A stretch of 23,229 nt of DNA, taken from assembly GCA_964635845.1 (NCBI GenBank), contig CAZWNO010000065.1, forward strand, positions 1 to 23,229. The letters are read 5' to 3'. The stretch is from SZUA-365 sp964635845. Its GTDB lineage: Bacteria; Bacteroidota; Ignavibacteria; SZUA-365. Below the pieces are notes generated by a model. The model saw only the letters and a list, made by a program, of their open reading frames with translations, ran no database searches and was not told the DNA's origin. Shown in pieces: positions 1-7,559 of the stretch. A program made the translations under genes and the position numbers. The number at the start of each line of letters is the position of its first letter. The first letter of the stretch is position 1.

Positions 1-11
1 AACGCGGGGGA

Positions 12-115
12 ACGCGGATGAACGCGGATTGAACGGATTTTCGCGGATGGATTTTCTGCTAAAAAACCATCCGCGGGAATCCGCGGGAATCCGCGATATC
101 CGCGTTCATCCGCGT
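12..115. repeat. Repeat-built inverted repeat upstream of the ABC importer operon
   Basis: Bases 12-29 are an exact 18-bp reverse complement of 98-115. Inside them, 42-50 pairs exactly with 67-75. The left arm is made of a recurring AACGCGGAT unit (starts at 11 and 21, with a degenerate third copy near 31). The right side carries the tandem decamer CCGCGGGAAT at 71-80 and 81-90, with a partial third copy. The whole could fold as a long imperfect hairpin or cruciform. It lies outside any supported gene and ends about 66 bp before the first start codon. Related copies may continue off the left edge, since bases 1-10 begin with the same motif. Its function is unknown. Confidence 0.8.
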
Positions 116-181
116 GCGCTGCTTTTTAAATTCCCTCCACTGACCTAGATTTCCCCAACACTGGTTGCGAGGATATTCCCG
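116..181 (+). promoter_or_regulatory. Leader of the importer operon with Shine-Dalgarno; weak promoter candidate
   Basis: This spacer holds a good ribosome binding site, GAGGA at 169-173, eight bases before the GTG at 182, which decides that start. A TAGATT at 146-151 lies 17 bp after a poor -35 (TTTTTA, 123-128). It is the only promoter-like pair I can see and is weak. The true promoter may lie within or upstream of the repeat at 12-115. Confidence 0.35.
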
Positions 182-2494
182 GTGCGACGATCGACATGGC
201 TCGTTCTCCTGCTCGTGCTCGCGGCGGATGCGGGCGCACAGACGGAGATCCATCTCTGGACGCAGATGCGGCCGGAGTCGCGGCGCGTGCTGGCCGGGCG
301 TATCGCGGAGTTTCACCGCCGGAATCCCGGAATCCGCGTGTTCGAGATTTTCAAGGAGACCGAGGACCTGCGCTCGTCGTTCCAGGCGGCCGCGGCGTTC
401 ACCGGGGGCGGACCCGACCTGGTCTACGGTCCGAGCGACTACGTCGGCGCGTTCGAGTCGATGGGCATCATCCGTCCGCTCGAGGACCTCTTCCCCGCCG
501 ATTACTACGCCGGCTTCGATCCCAAGGCGCTCACGCGCTACAACGGACGACTGTACCAGCTCGGCGACGAGATCGGCAACCACCTCGCGCTGGGATGGAA
601 CAGGCGGCTTTTCGCGAAGGCGGGACTCGACCGCGCTCCGCGGACTTTCGCGGAACTGCTGGAGTTCGGCAAGAAACTGACGATCCACAGGGACGGCGAC
701 GGCGTGACCGACCAGTATGGTATTGTGTGGAATTACGCGGAGCCGTTTTTCTTCATGCCGTTCTTCACGGCGTTCGGGGGACGCGTGCTGGACGAACACA
801 ACCGTCCCGATCTCGACACCCGCGCGGCACGGGAAGCATTCGCCTTCATGCTGCGCCTGCGCAACGAAGCGCGCATCATTCCGAAGGAAACCGACTACGA
901 GATCGCGGAAACCATGTTCCTCGAGTCACGCGCCGCGATGATCATCAACGGTCCCTGGGCCTGGGGGCGCTACGTCGACCGCCTCGGCCGTGATTTCGCG
1001 CTGGACCTGCTTCCCCGCAACGAAGCGACCGGCCTGTACGCCGCGCCGCTCATCACGACGAAGGGCTATTATCTCAACCGCTCGGTCGGCGGCGAGAAGC
1101 TCGCGGCCGTGCGCACATTCCTCCGCTTCATCCTCGCTCCCGAAACGCAGGTGATTTTCAGCGAACAGCTGAAGACCATTCCATCGCAGCGCGCCGCGCA
1201 GAACGACCCGCGCGTATTATCGGATCCATTCATCCGGATTTCCGTCGCGCAGGTGCGCCTCGGCGTGCCCTCGCCGTTGATACCGGAGATGCGCGCGGTG
1301 TGGGATGCCATGCGTCCCCCGTACCAGAGCGTGCTCGGCGGCAACCTCACTCCCGCCGCCGCGGCGAAGGAACAGCAGCGTCTCGCCGTGCAGAAAATCC
1401 GCGAGATGAACGAAGGCGCGGACAGGACCACTGCCTCCCCGCTGCCGGGTTTCCTCTTCAATGCCGCGGTGATCCTGTGCGCCCTGCTCGCGCTTTTCCT
1501 CATCATCCGCAACGGCGTCGTGCCGCTGCTGCGTGCGGGCACGACGGGCGCGGGACGCGATGCCCGCTTCGCGCTGATGATGATCCTTCCCGCGGCCGTG
1601 CTGCTCTTCGGGGTGGTGGTGTATCCCTTCCTCTACAACATCGTCATCTCGCTGTCGGACATGAGCATGCGCACGGTCGAGAGCTGGCGCATCACCGGCT
1701 TCGACCAGTACGGGAAGGTCTTCGGCTTCGACCGGCTCTCCGCCGCGCTCGAGTCCGGGGACGGTTTCGGTGCGGCGCTCGGCGCGATGTTCTCGTCGGA
1801 ATTCTACGGCGTGTTCGTCAGGACCATCGTGTGGACCCTGGTCAACGTCACCCTGCACGTCGTCATAGGCGTCTCCCTCGCGGTGCTGCTCAACCGGCAT
1901 CTGCCCGGCAAGTCGGTCATCCGCATCCTGCTGATCCTGCCCTGGGCGGTGCCGCAGTACATCACCGCGCTCACCTGGCGCGGCATGTTCAACACCGACA
2001 GCGGCGCGATCAACGCCCTGCTCGGCGCGGCGTTCGGCATCGCGCCCATTCCCTGGCTGACCGGGGAAACGCTGGCCTTCACCGCGGCGATCATCACCAA
2101 CGTGTGGATGGGCTTCCCCTTCATGATGATCATCGCACTGGGCGCGCTGCAGTCGATTCCGAAGGAGCTGTACGAAGCGGCGGAGATCGACGGCGCGACG
2201 GCGTGGACGAAATTCCGCCACGTGACCGTGCCGCTGCTGCGACCGGTGATGATTCCGGCGATCACGCTCGGCGTGGTGTGGACCTTCAACAACATCAACA
2301 TCATCTGGCTGGTGACAAATGGCGGACAGCCGGCGGACACCGCGCATATCCTCGTCAGCTACGTGTACCGCGCGGCCTTCAACCTGTACCGCTACGGGTA
2401 TGCCGCGGCTTTCAGCATGGTCATCTTCCTGCTGCTCGCGGCATGGAGCATATTCTTCATGAAAAAAACTTCCGTCACGGAAACGGTGTATTGA
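182..2494 (+). CDS. malF: Fused solute-binding protein / permease of a CUT1 sugar ABC importer (MalE-MalF fusion)
   Basis: This 770-aa protein joins two normally separate importer parts. Residues 1-20 look like a signal peptide ending AGAQ. Residues 21 to about 410 resemble a family-1 extracellular sugar-binding protein (opening with IHLWTQ; later a PWAWGRY stretch typical of MalE-type proteins). A helix at about 424-444 then crosses the membrane. From about 460 on it is a MalF-type permease with the cytoplasmic EAA loop at 665-671 (EAAEIDG), which contacts the ATPase. The extra helix makes topological sense: it brings the chain back inside before the permease core begins. The start is GTG with GAGGA eight bases upstream; no ATG fits the signal peptide. 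malG follows after 7 bp. ABC specificity is inferred; maltodextrin is likely from context. MalE-MalF fusions are known, for example in Bdellovibrio as I recall. Confidence 0.9.
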   Translation: MRRSTWLVLLLVLAADAGAQTEIHLWTQMRPESRRVLAGRIAEFHRRNPGIRVFEIFKETEDLRSSFQAAAAFTGGGPDLVYGPSDYVGAFESMGIIRPLEDLFPADYYAGFDPKALTRYNGRLYQLGDEIGNHLALGWNRRLFAKAGLDRAPRTFAELLEFGKKLTIHRDGDGVTDQYGIVWNYAEPFFFMPFFTAFGGRVLDEHNRPDLDTRAAREAFAFMLRLRNEARIIPKETDYEIAETMFLESRAAMIINGPWAWGRYVDRLGRDFALDLLPRNEATGLYAAPLITTKGYYLNRSVGGEKLAAVRTFLRFILAPETQVIFSEQLKTIPSQRAAQNDPRVLSDPFIRISVAQVRLGVPSPLIPEMRAVWDAMRPPYQSVLGGNLTPAAAAKEQQRLAVQKIREMNEGADRTTASPLPGFLFNAAVILCALLALFLIIRNGVVPLLRAGTTGAGRDARFALMMILPAAVLLFGVVVYPFLYNIVISLSDMSMRTVESWRITGFDQYGKVFGFDRLSAALESGDGFGAALGAMFSSEFYGVFVRTIVWTLVNVTLHVVIGVSLAVLLNRHLPGKSVIRILLILPWAVPQYITALTWRGMFNTDSGAINALLGAAFGIAPIPWLTGETLAFTAAIITNVWMGFPFMMIIALGALQSIPKELYEAAEIDGATAWTKFRHVTVPLLRPVMIPAITLGVVWTFNNINIIWLVTNGGQPADTAHILVSYVYRAAFNLYRYGYAAAFSMVIFLLLAAWSIFFMKKTSVTETVY

Positions 2495-2501
2495 GACAGG
2501 C

Positions 2502-3338
2502 ATGAGAAAAAAAGACTCGCCGCTCTTTCTTGCCTTCGCCTACGCCGTGCTCGCGCTGTTCGTCGCGATCGCCGTGTATCCCATCCTGCAGGTGTTCAGC
2601 ATTTCCCTGCGTCCCGAAGCCACGCTGCTCAGCAGCGATCTCTCGATCATTCCCGCGAACGCCACGTGGGACAATTACATCGAGCTGCTGACCAGGCGAC
2701 CCTTTCTCACCTGGATGGGCAATTCCCTTTACGTGACCTTCGTCGTGGTCGTCACCGGCGTGGTGCTGGCGTCCACCGCCGGATACGCTTTCTCGCGCTA
2801 CCGTTTTCCAGGCCGGAAATCCGGCCTGCTCTCGCTGCTCGTCACGCAGATGTTTCCCGCCACGATGCTGCTCCTGCCGCTGTTCATCATGATGGCGAAG
2901 CTCAACCTGATCAACACCTATCTCGCGCTCATCGTCATTTACTCCTCCACCGCCCTGCCTTTCTGCATCTGGCAGATGAAGGGCTATTACGACACGATTC
3001 CCGTGAGCCTGGAGGAGGCCGCGCGCATCGACGGACTGGGACGCTTCGGTTCCTTCTACCGCATCGTGCTGCCGCTGGCCGCGCCCGCGCTGGTGATCAC
3101 CGCGCTGTTTTCCTTCATGGCCGCATGGACCGAGTACGTCGTCGCCGCGCAGGTCGTGTACGACGAAGGCATGTTCACGCTGCCCGTGGGACTGAAGATG
3201 TTCCAGGCGAACATGAGCACCGAGTGGGGACTGTATGCCGCCGGCGCGCTGATCGTGAGCATTCCCGTCATCGTGCTCTTCATCGTGCTCAGCCGCCGGC
3301 TGATCGGCGGACTGACGCTGGGGAGCGTGAAAGGCTGA
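2502..3338 (+). CDS. malG: CUT1 sugar ABC transporter permease, MalG type
   Basis: A 278-aa inner-membrane permease, the normal length for MalG. An N-terminal helix (about 8-30) is followed by a short extracytoplasmic segment and five further hydrophobic helices. The EAA loop reads EEAARIDG at 171-178, with the conserved LP about ten residues later; this loop docks on the MalK-type ATPase. The gene starts 7 bp after the MalE-MalF fusion, so the two are surely cotranscribed and should form the permease heterodimer. The ATPase is not in this operon; the only candidate in the window is the malK-like gene at 6407, beyond two MFS genes. The substrate is inferred from context, not from residues I can read. 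Confidence 0.9.
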   Translation: MRKKDSPLFLAFAYAVLALFVAIAVYPILQVFSISLRPEATLLSSDLSIIPANATWDNYIELLTRRPFLTWMGNSLYVTFVVVVTGVVLASTAGYAFSRYRFPGRKSGLLSLLVTQMFPATMLLLPLFIMMAKLNLINTYLALIVIYSSTALPFCIWQMKGYYDTIPVSLEEAARIDGLGRFGSFYRIVLPLAAPALVITALFSFMAAWTEYVVAAQVVYDEGMFTLPVGLKMFQANMSTEWGLYAAGALIVSIPVIVLFIVLSRRLIGGLTLGSVKG

Positions 3339-3398
3339 GAATGCCGTATCTTGCGCATACCACGATGCGCTCCGAGCCCACCAATTCCCGAGGCTGAA

Positions 3399-4655
3399 AT
3401 GCTCGACATTCAACGACGACTGACCAACGGATTCTATTCCCTGCTCGCGCTGCCCTCCACCGCGATGGGCTTCGCGCTGTCTATACAGATCGCGGCGCTG
3501 AGCTGGATACTCAGCACGCAGTACGGGCTGGACATCCATGAGATCGGCATTGTGTGGGCCGCGGGACCCCTCGCCGGCATCATCGGGCAGGTCGCCATCG
3601 GCATGATCAGCGACAAGGTGTGGTTCTGGGGCGGGCGCCGCCGGCCCTTCATCGTCGTCGGCGGCATTCTCGCCGCGCTGATGCTCATCGCCCTGCCGAA
3701 CATCGACCGCATCAGCGGCACGCTCGGCTTCGAGGGCATCCTCGGAGTCGCCATCGCCGTCGCCCTCACGCTGGATCTGTCGATCAACATCGGCTTCAAT
3801 CCCACGCGGTCGATCATCGCGGACGTGACTCCCGAGGGCGAGGCGCGCACGAAAGGCTACACCTGGATGCAGACGATTTCGGGGTTCTTCGGCGTCGTCG
3901 CCTACGCCGTCGGCGCCACGCTGGGCAACTACATCCTGATCTACGCCGGTGCCGTGATCGTGCTGCTGTTCTCCCTGCTCCCTCCGCTGTTCATCGAGGA
4001 ACCGCGCGCGCTCGATGCCCATGACGGAGCCGACGATGCGAAGGATTCCGCCTCCAATCATGAGGACGAACGTCAGACGAACTGGGGACAGCTCTGGCGC
4101 ATCTATTTCGCGCACGCCTTCAGCTGGCTGGGAATCCAGACGATGTTCGTCTACATCATCGCATACATCAATCAGAAACTGAATCCCGGGTCGGACTTCG
4201 AGAGCGGGCAGATCATCAGCATTTCATTTCTCATCCTCAACACCGTCGGTTTCATTCTCCCCGTGCTCGTGCTCGAACCGCTGGCCGAGCGCATGGGACG
4301 CGTGCGCGTGCACCTGACCGCCGTCGGTGTCATGGCAATGGCCTATCTCGGGATCGTTCTCTTCGGCAAGAGCAGTATCGCACTGTACGTGCTCATGGCC
4401 TTCGCCGGTGTGGGCTGGGCGGCGGTGGTGAGCCTGCCCTTCGCCATCATGTCGGAGAACGTGGAAAAAGGACGCATGGGATTTTTCATGGGCATCTTCA
4501 ACCTCTCCGTCGTCATCCCCCAGCTCATCGTCAGCCTCGGGCTCGGCATCCTCATTCAATCCGCAGCGGACAAGAATATCATCTTCATCATCGCGGCGGT
4601 ATCGGTGGCGGTATCGGCGGGGCTATGGGTGCTGGTACGCGAGAAGAAAGAGTAA
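3399..4655 (+). CDS. MFS sugar transporter, SLC45/GPH-like (first paralogue)
   Basis: An inner-membrane carrier of about 418 aa with roughly 12 hydrophobic segments. The loop between helices 2 and 3 carries the motif-A variant GMISDK followed by GGRRRPF, typical of SLC45/GPH-type sugar:cation symporters. A charged cytoplasmic loop (about residues 205-232, rich in D, E and K) splits the two halves. The frame is open from an ATG at 3351, but the first 16 codons (PRCAPSPPIP and so on) look non-coding. The ATG at 3399 has GAGG at 3390-3393 and starts a normal MFS N-terminus, so I chose it. It lies 60 bp after malG and is probably in the same operon. Relatives import maltose or sucrose with protons; maltose or maltodextrin is inferred here. 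The stop codon lies inside the inverted repeat at 4648-4673. Confidence 0.85.
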   Translation: MLDIQRRLTNGFYSLLALPSTAMGFALSIQIAALSWILSTQYGLDIHEIGIVWAAGPLAGIIGQVAIGMISDKVWFWGGRRRPFIVVGGILAALMLIALPNIDRISGTLGFEGILGVAIAVALTLDLSINIGFNPTRSIIADVTPEGEARTKGYTWMQTISGFFGVVAYAVGATLGNYILIYAGAVIVLLFSLLPPLFIEEPRALDAHDGADDAKDSASNHEDERQTNWGQLWRIYFAHAFSWLGIQTMFVYIIAYINQKLNPGSDFESGQIISISFLILNTVGFILPVLVLEPLAERMGRVRVHLTAVGVMAMAYLGIVLFGKSSIALYVLMAFAGVGWAAVVSLPFAIMSENVEKGRMGFFMGIFNLSVVIPQLIVSLGLGILIQSAADKNIIFIIAAVSVAVSAGLWVLVREKKE

Positions 4656-4794
4656 CCACAGATTACACAGATTTCACAGATTAGATTTTTGGAGCGCATC
4701 TCGAAAATCGATCCCAATGTTTCATCCGGTTAGATCGAGATTGATTTTCGAAGCGCCCTCGACCAGTCAATCTGTGTAATCTGTGGTTACTCTT
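4648..4794. repeat. 26-bp perfect inverted repeat with 9-bp unit array between convergent MFS genes
   Basis: Bases 4648-4673 are an exact reverse complement of 4769-4794 (26 bp, 95 bp apart). The left arm is part of three consecutive 9-mers CACAGATTA, CACAGATTT, CACAGATTA at 4657-4683. A second nested dyad pairs TCGAAAATC (4701-4709) with GATTTTCGA (4743-4751). The left arm overlaps the last codons and stop of the first MFS gene, and the right arm stops 5 bp before the stop of the second. The element is AT-richer than its surroundings. It could act as a bidirectional terminator or mRNA 3'-end structure, or be a dispersed intergenic repeat. I cannot tell which from one copy. Confidence 0.9.
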
Positions 4795-4798
4795 AAGT

Positions 4799-6106
4799 TC
4801 ACCGCACCTCATCCCGATCCTCCACGAAGTACACAAGCCCCCCCGCGACCAGCATCGACACGCCTCCCGCGACGAGGGCGTAGATCGCCTCGCCGCCGAA
4901 GAGCGATTTCACCATGAAGCCGAGGATGGAGGCCGCGACGATCTGGGGAAGGACGATGAAGAAATTGAAGATGCCCATGTACACGCCCATTTTCGCGGGT
5001 GGCAGCGAGCCGGCGAGTATGGCGTAGGGCATCGAGAGGATCGAAGCCCAGGCGAGGCCGATCGCGAGTTCGCTGACGAGCAGGAGATTCGGATCCTTTA
5101 TGAAGAAGAACGACGCGAGACCGATTCCGCCGATGGCGAGCGAAATCGCATGGACGGTCTTTCTCGAAAACCGCTTCGCCATGGCCATGATCGCGAAGGC
5201 CATGATCGCCGCGAAGCCGTTGTAGACGGCCATGAGCACGCCCACCCAGTCGGCACCTTCGTTGTAGAGCGCGGTCGTGGGATCGGACGTGCCGTAGATG
5301 TGCTGCGTCACCGCGGGAGTCGTGTAGATCCACATGGCGAAAAGCGCGAACCAGGAAAAGAACTGCACGACCGCGAGCTGCAGCATCGTGCGCGGCATGC
5401 CGATGATCGAGGAGAAAATGTCGCGGACGCCGTGCAGCAGGCCGCGATGCTCGGCCTTGGCGCGATGGAAGGCGTCCATGTCCTCGGGCGGATACTCCTT
5501 CGTGCGGAGGACGGTCCACAGCACCGCGAACAGAAACGCGGCCGCGCCGACGTAGAAGGCGAAACGCACCGAGTCGGGGATCTCTCCCGCGGGAGCGGTG
5601 TTCGCGATGTCGAACCAGTTGGTGAACATCCACGGCAGCGCGGAAGCGACGATGGCGCCGGTGCCGATGAAGAAGCTCTGCACCGCGAATCCCGTCGTGC
5701 GCTGCTCCGAGGGAAGCAGGTCCGCGACCAACGCCCGGAAGGGCTCCATCGAAATGTTGATCGAGGCGTCCATCATCCACAGCATGCCCGCAGCGACCCA
5801 GAGCGCGGGGGAATTCGGCATGATCAGCAGTCCGATCGAGGCGAGAATCGCGCCGGTGAGGAAGTAGGGCCTGCGGCGTCCGAGACGCCCCCAGGTGCGG
5901 TCGCTCATGTACCCGATGATCGGCTGCACGATGAGTCCCGTCGTGGGAGCGGCGATCCAGAGAATGGGGATGGCGTCGATGCTCGCGCCCAGCGTTTCGA
6001 AGATGCGGCTGACGTTGGCGTTCTGCAGGGCGAAGCCGAACTGTATGCCGAGGAAGCCGAAGCTCATGTTCCAGATCTGCCAGAAACCCAGTCGCCGTTT
6101 TTCCAT
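4799..6106 (-). CDS. MFS sugar transporter, SLC45 family (second paralogue, MalT-like)
   Basis: A 435-aa inner-membrane carrier with about 12 hydrophobic segments. The N-terminus (FWQIWNMSFGFLGIQFGFAL) is the hallmark of the bacterial SLC45-type maltose/sucrose MFS group. The motif-A loop reads GYMSDR followed by GRRRPYF. After helix 4 a SINI...P.R..[VI]AD pattern is shared with the MFS gene at 3399, so the two are paralogues, convergent across the 4648-4794 repeat. The start ATG at 6104-6106 has GGGA a few bases upstream. The gene is divergent from the membrane-protein/malK unit. Maltose or maltodextrin as substrate is inferred from the family and context. Confidence 0.9.
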   Translation of the reverse strand: MEKRRLGFWQIWNMSFGFLGIQFGFALQNANVSRIFETLGASIDAIPILWIAAPTTGLIVQPIIGYMSDRTWGRLGRRRPYFLTGAILASIGLLIMPNSPALWVAAGMLWMMDASINISMEPFRALVADLLPSEQRTTGFAVQSFFIGTGAIVASALPWMFTNWFDIANTAPAGEIPDSVRFAFYVGAAAFLFAVLWTVLRTKEYPPEDMDAFHRAKAEHRGLLHGVRDIFSSIIGMPRTMLQLAVVQFFSWFALFAMWIYTTPAVTQHIYGTSDPTTALYNEGADWVGVLMAVYNGFAAIMAFAIMAMAKRFSRKTVHAISLAIGGIGLASFFFIKDPNLLLVSELAIGLAWASILSMPYAILAGSLPPAKMGVYMGIFNFFIVLPQIVAASILGFMVKSLFGGEAIYALVAGGVSMLVAGGLVYFVEDRDEVR

Positions 6107-6137
6107 GATGCATCCCAGCCTGCTTTCAAATGGGGAT

Positions 6138-6166
6138 TTGCCGACGTAAATTATCTTTTTTATACG
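6138..6166 (+). promoter_or_regulatory. Candidate promoter for the small membrane protein / malK unit
   Basis: TTGCCG at 6138-6143 and TATACG at 6161-6166 are separated by 17 bp, each matching the sigma-70 consensus at four of six positions. The predicted start point near 6173 leaves a very short leader before the ATG at 6184. It lies in the only gap between two divergent genes, where a promoter must exist. Confidence 0.45.
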
Positions 6167-6168
6167 TC
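6143..6168. promoter_or_regulatory. Candidate operator: GACGTA inverted repeat over the divergent promoter
   Basis: GACGTA at 6143-6148 and TACGTC at 6163-6168 form a perfect 6-bp dyad whose half-sites are centred 20 bp apart, about two helical turns. It sits between and over the -35 and -10 boxes of the candidate promoter, a position where a dimeric repressor could act. The arms are short, so chance is possible. No regulator gene is in the window. Confidence 0.3.
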
Positions 6169-6183
6169 ATTTCCTTTCCCGCC

Positions 6184-6414
6184 ATGAATGACCGTTTTCT
6201 CCTTTTTCTCATTTACGCGACGACACCGATCATGCTCGTGCTGGGACTCGGCGTGATGTACCTGCTCATCCGCGAGCACCCCTGGTTTCTCTACATGGCA
6301 GGCGGGTATACGGTTCTGCTCGCCATCCTCTACCTCACGAAGATCAGCCTCTTCCGCACGCTGCTCGCGAAGCGGGAATCCGCGCTGCTGAAAAAAACCG
6401 AGCACGATGGCTGA
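6184..6414 (+). CDS. Small two-helix membrane protein, translationally coupled to malK; unrecognised
   Basis: A 76-aa protein I do not recognise. Two strongly hydrophobic helices (about 5-28 and 34-56) are joined by a short REHPW turn and followed by a basic, hydrophilic tail of about 20 residues (KISLFRTLLAKRE and so on), which predicts both ends in the cytoplasm. The frame is open from 6130, but that extension covers the promoter and is not hydrophobic; the ATG at 6184 fits better, although no clear Shine-Dalgarno is visible. It overlaps the malK-like gene by 8 bp, so the two are almost certainly coupled in translation. A role as an accessory or anchor subunit for the ATPase is only a guess from this linkage. 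Being real coding sequence is supported by codon-phase openness, the two-helix pattern and the tight overlap. Confidence 0.7.
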   Translation: MNDRFLLFLIYATTPIMLVLGLGVMYLLIREHPWFLYMAGGYTVLLAILYLTKISLFRTLLAKRESALLKKTEHDG

Positions 6415-7513
6415 GGTCCGTTTCGCGCAGGTTTCCAAGTCCTACGGGAACAATCCGCCGACGATCCGGTCGCTGGACCTGCATGTCCGCGACGGGGAAT
6501 TCATGGTGCTGGTGGGACCTTCCGGCTGCGGGAAATCCACGGTGCTGCGCATGGTGGCGGGACTCGAGGACGTGACCTCCGGCACGCTCTCCATCGGCAC
6601 GCGCGTGGTGAACGACGTCGCGCCCAGGGACCGCGACATCGCGATGGTGTTCCAGAACTACGCCCTGTACCCGCACATGAACGTGCGGGAGAACATGGCC
6701 TTCGGACTGAAGCTGCGGAAATTCGAACGCGCGGAAATCGACAGCCGCGTACGCGAGGCGGCGGAGCTGCTTGAAATCGGCGAACTGCTCGAGCGCAGGC
6801 CGCGCGAACTGTCCGGCGGACAGCGGCAGCGGGTCGCGCTCGGACGCGCGATCGTGCGCAAGCCGACGGTCTTCCTCTTCGACGAACCCCTCTCCAATCT
6901 CGACGCGAAGCTGCGCGTGCAGATGCGCGCGGAGATCAGGAAGCTGCATCGCCGGCTCGGTACGACGATGATCTACGTCACGCACGACCAGGTGGAAGCC
7001 ATGACGATGGGCGACCGCATCACCGTGCTGCAGGATGGCGACGTCCACCAGGTCGATACGCCCCTCACTCTATACGACTCCCCTGCCGACACCTTCGTGG
7101 CGGGATTCATCGGGAGTCCCGCGATGAATTTCCTTCCTGCGCGCATCATCGACGACGGTGCGATCCTGCTCATCGCGGACGACGTACCAGTCTCCGTCCC
7201 GGAGGAGTACCGGCCGCTGCTCGGCGGACACCGCAGTCGCGAAATCACGCTCGGCCTCCGTCCCGAAAATATCTGCACATCGCCGGAGCGCTGCCGGTAT
7301 CCGGTGCGCATCACACTCCGGCATCAGATGTCGGAACTGCTCGGGAATGAGATGTACATGCATCTCACCGCGGGGGATGTGACGATCACTGGACGGTCTC
7401 CGCTCCTCCCTCGAATCGAAATGGGTGCGATGATCGACATGTATTTCGACATGGCACACGCGCATTATTTCGATGCGTCCACCGGTACCCGTCTCACATT
7501 ACATGTTCATTAA
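6407..7513 (+). CDS. malK: Sugar ABC transporter ATPase, MalK/UgpC type
   Basis: A 368-aa cytoplasmic ATPase of the CUT1 class, normal length. It carries Walker A GPSGCGKST (37-45), the Q-loop glutamine (VFQNYALYPH, Q83), the LSGGQ signature (135-139), Walker B VFLFDEP with E160, the D-loop SNLDAK and the switch histidine in VTHDQ (H193). The C-terminal 130 residues match the TOBE/OB-fold regulatory domain of MalK-like proteins. It is the only ATPase here and so the likely motor for the MalE-MalF/MalG pair about 3 kb upstream. MalK-type ATPases sometimes serve several importers, which would explain the separate transcription unit. Its start overlaps the small membrane protein by 8 bp. Sugar specificity cannot be read from the ATPase. 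Confidence 0.93.
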   Translation: MAEVRFAQVSKSYGNNPPTIRSLDLHVRDGEFMVLVGPSGCGKSTVLRMVAGLEDVTSGTLSIGTRVVNDVAPRDRDIAMVFQNYALYPHMNVRENMAFGLKLRKFERAEIDSRVREAAELLEIGELLERRPRELSGGQRQRVALGRAIVRKPTVFLFDEPLSNLDAKLRVQMRAEIRKLHRRLGTTMIYVTHDQVEAMTMGDRITVLQDGDVHQVDTPLTLYDSPADTFVAGFIGSPAMNFLPARIIDDGAILLIADDVPVSVPEEYRPLLGGHRSREITLGLRPENICTSPERCRYPVRITLRHQMSELLGNEMYMHLTAGDVTITGRSPLLPRIEMGAMIDMYFDMAHAHYFDASTGTRLTLHVH

Positions 7514-7528
7514 TTCGCGGAACGCGTA

Positions 7529-7559
7529 TTGCCATGGGTACCAGCGGCATATAATTTAG
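7529..7559 (+). promoter_or_regulatory. Promoter candidate for the C10 peptidase gene
   Basis: A perfect TATAAT at 7550-7555 lies 15 bp after TTGCCA (7529-7534), a short spacing for E. coli sigma-70. The same bases also fit the Bacteroidetes pattern: TTG (7529-7531), about 20 bp, then TAATTTAG (7552-7559), one mismatch from TAnnTTTG. Either reading starts transcription near 7563 with a leader of about 65 bases. The rest of the spacer shows nothing notable. Confidence 0.55.

Noticed and set aside
3351..3398. 16-codon extension of the first MFS protein
   Set aside because: The segment is proline- and cysteine-rich, unlike an MFS N-terminus, and the ATG at 3399 has a GAGG ribosome binding site.
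2475..4115. Long minus-strand open frame (546 codons) across malG and the first MFS gene
   Set aside because: Composition is dominated by R, G, H, D, E and Q repeats with no domain or hydrophobic pattern; it is an antisense shadow of two well-supported membrane proteins in GC-rich DNA.
4656..4798. CRISPR array suspicion from regularly spaced CACAGATT units
   Set aside because: The units are 9 bp, head to tail without spacers, and are mirrored as an inverted repeat; no cas genes are present.
6130..6183. 18-codon extension of the small membrane protein
   Set aside because: It would cover the candidate promoter and operator of the same gene and adds no membrane or domain feature.
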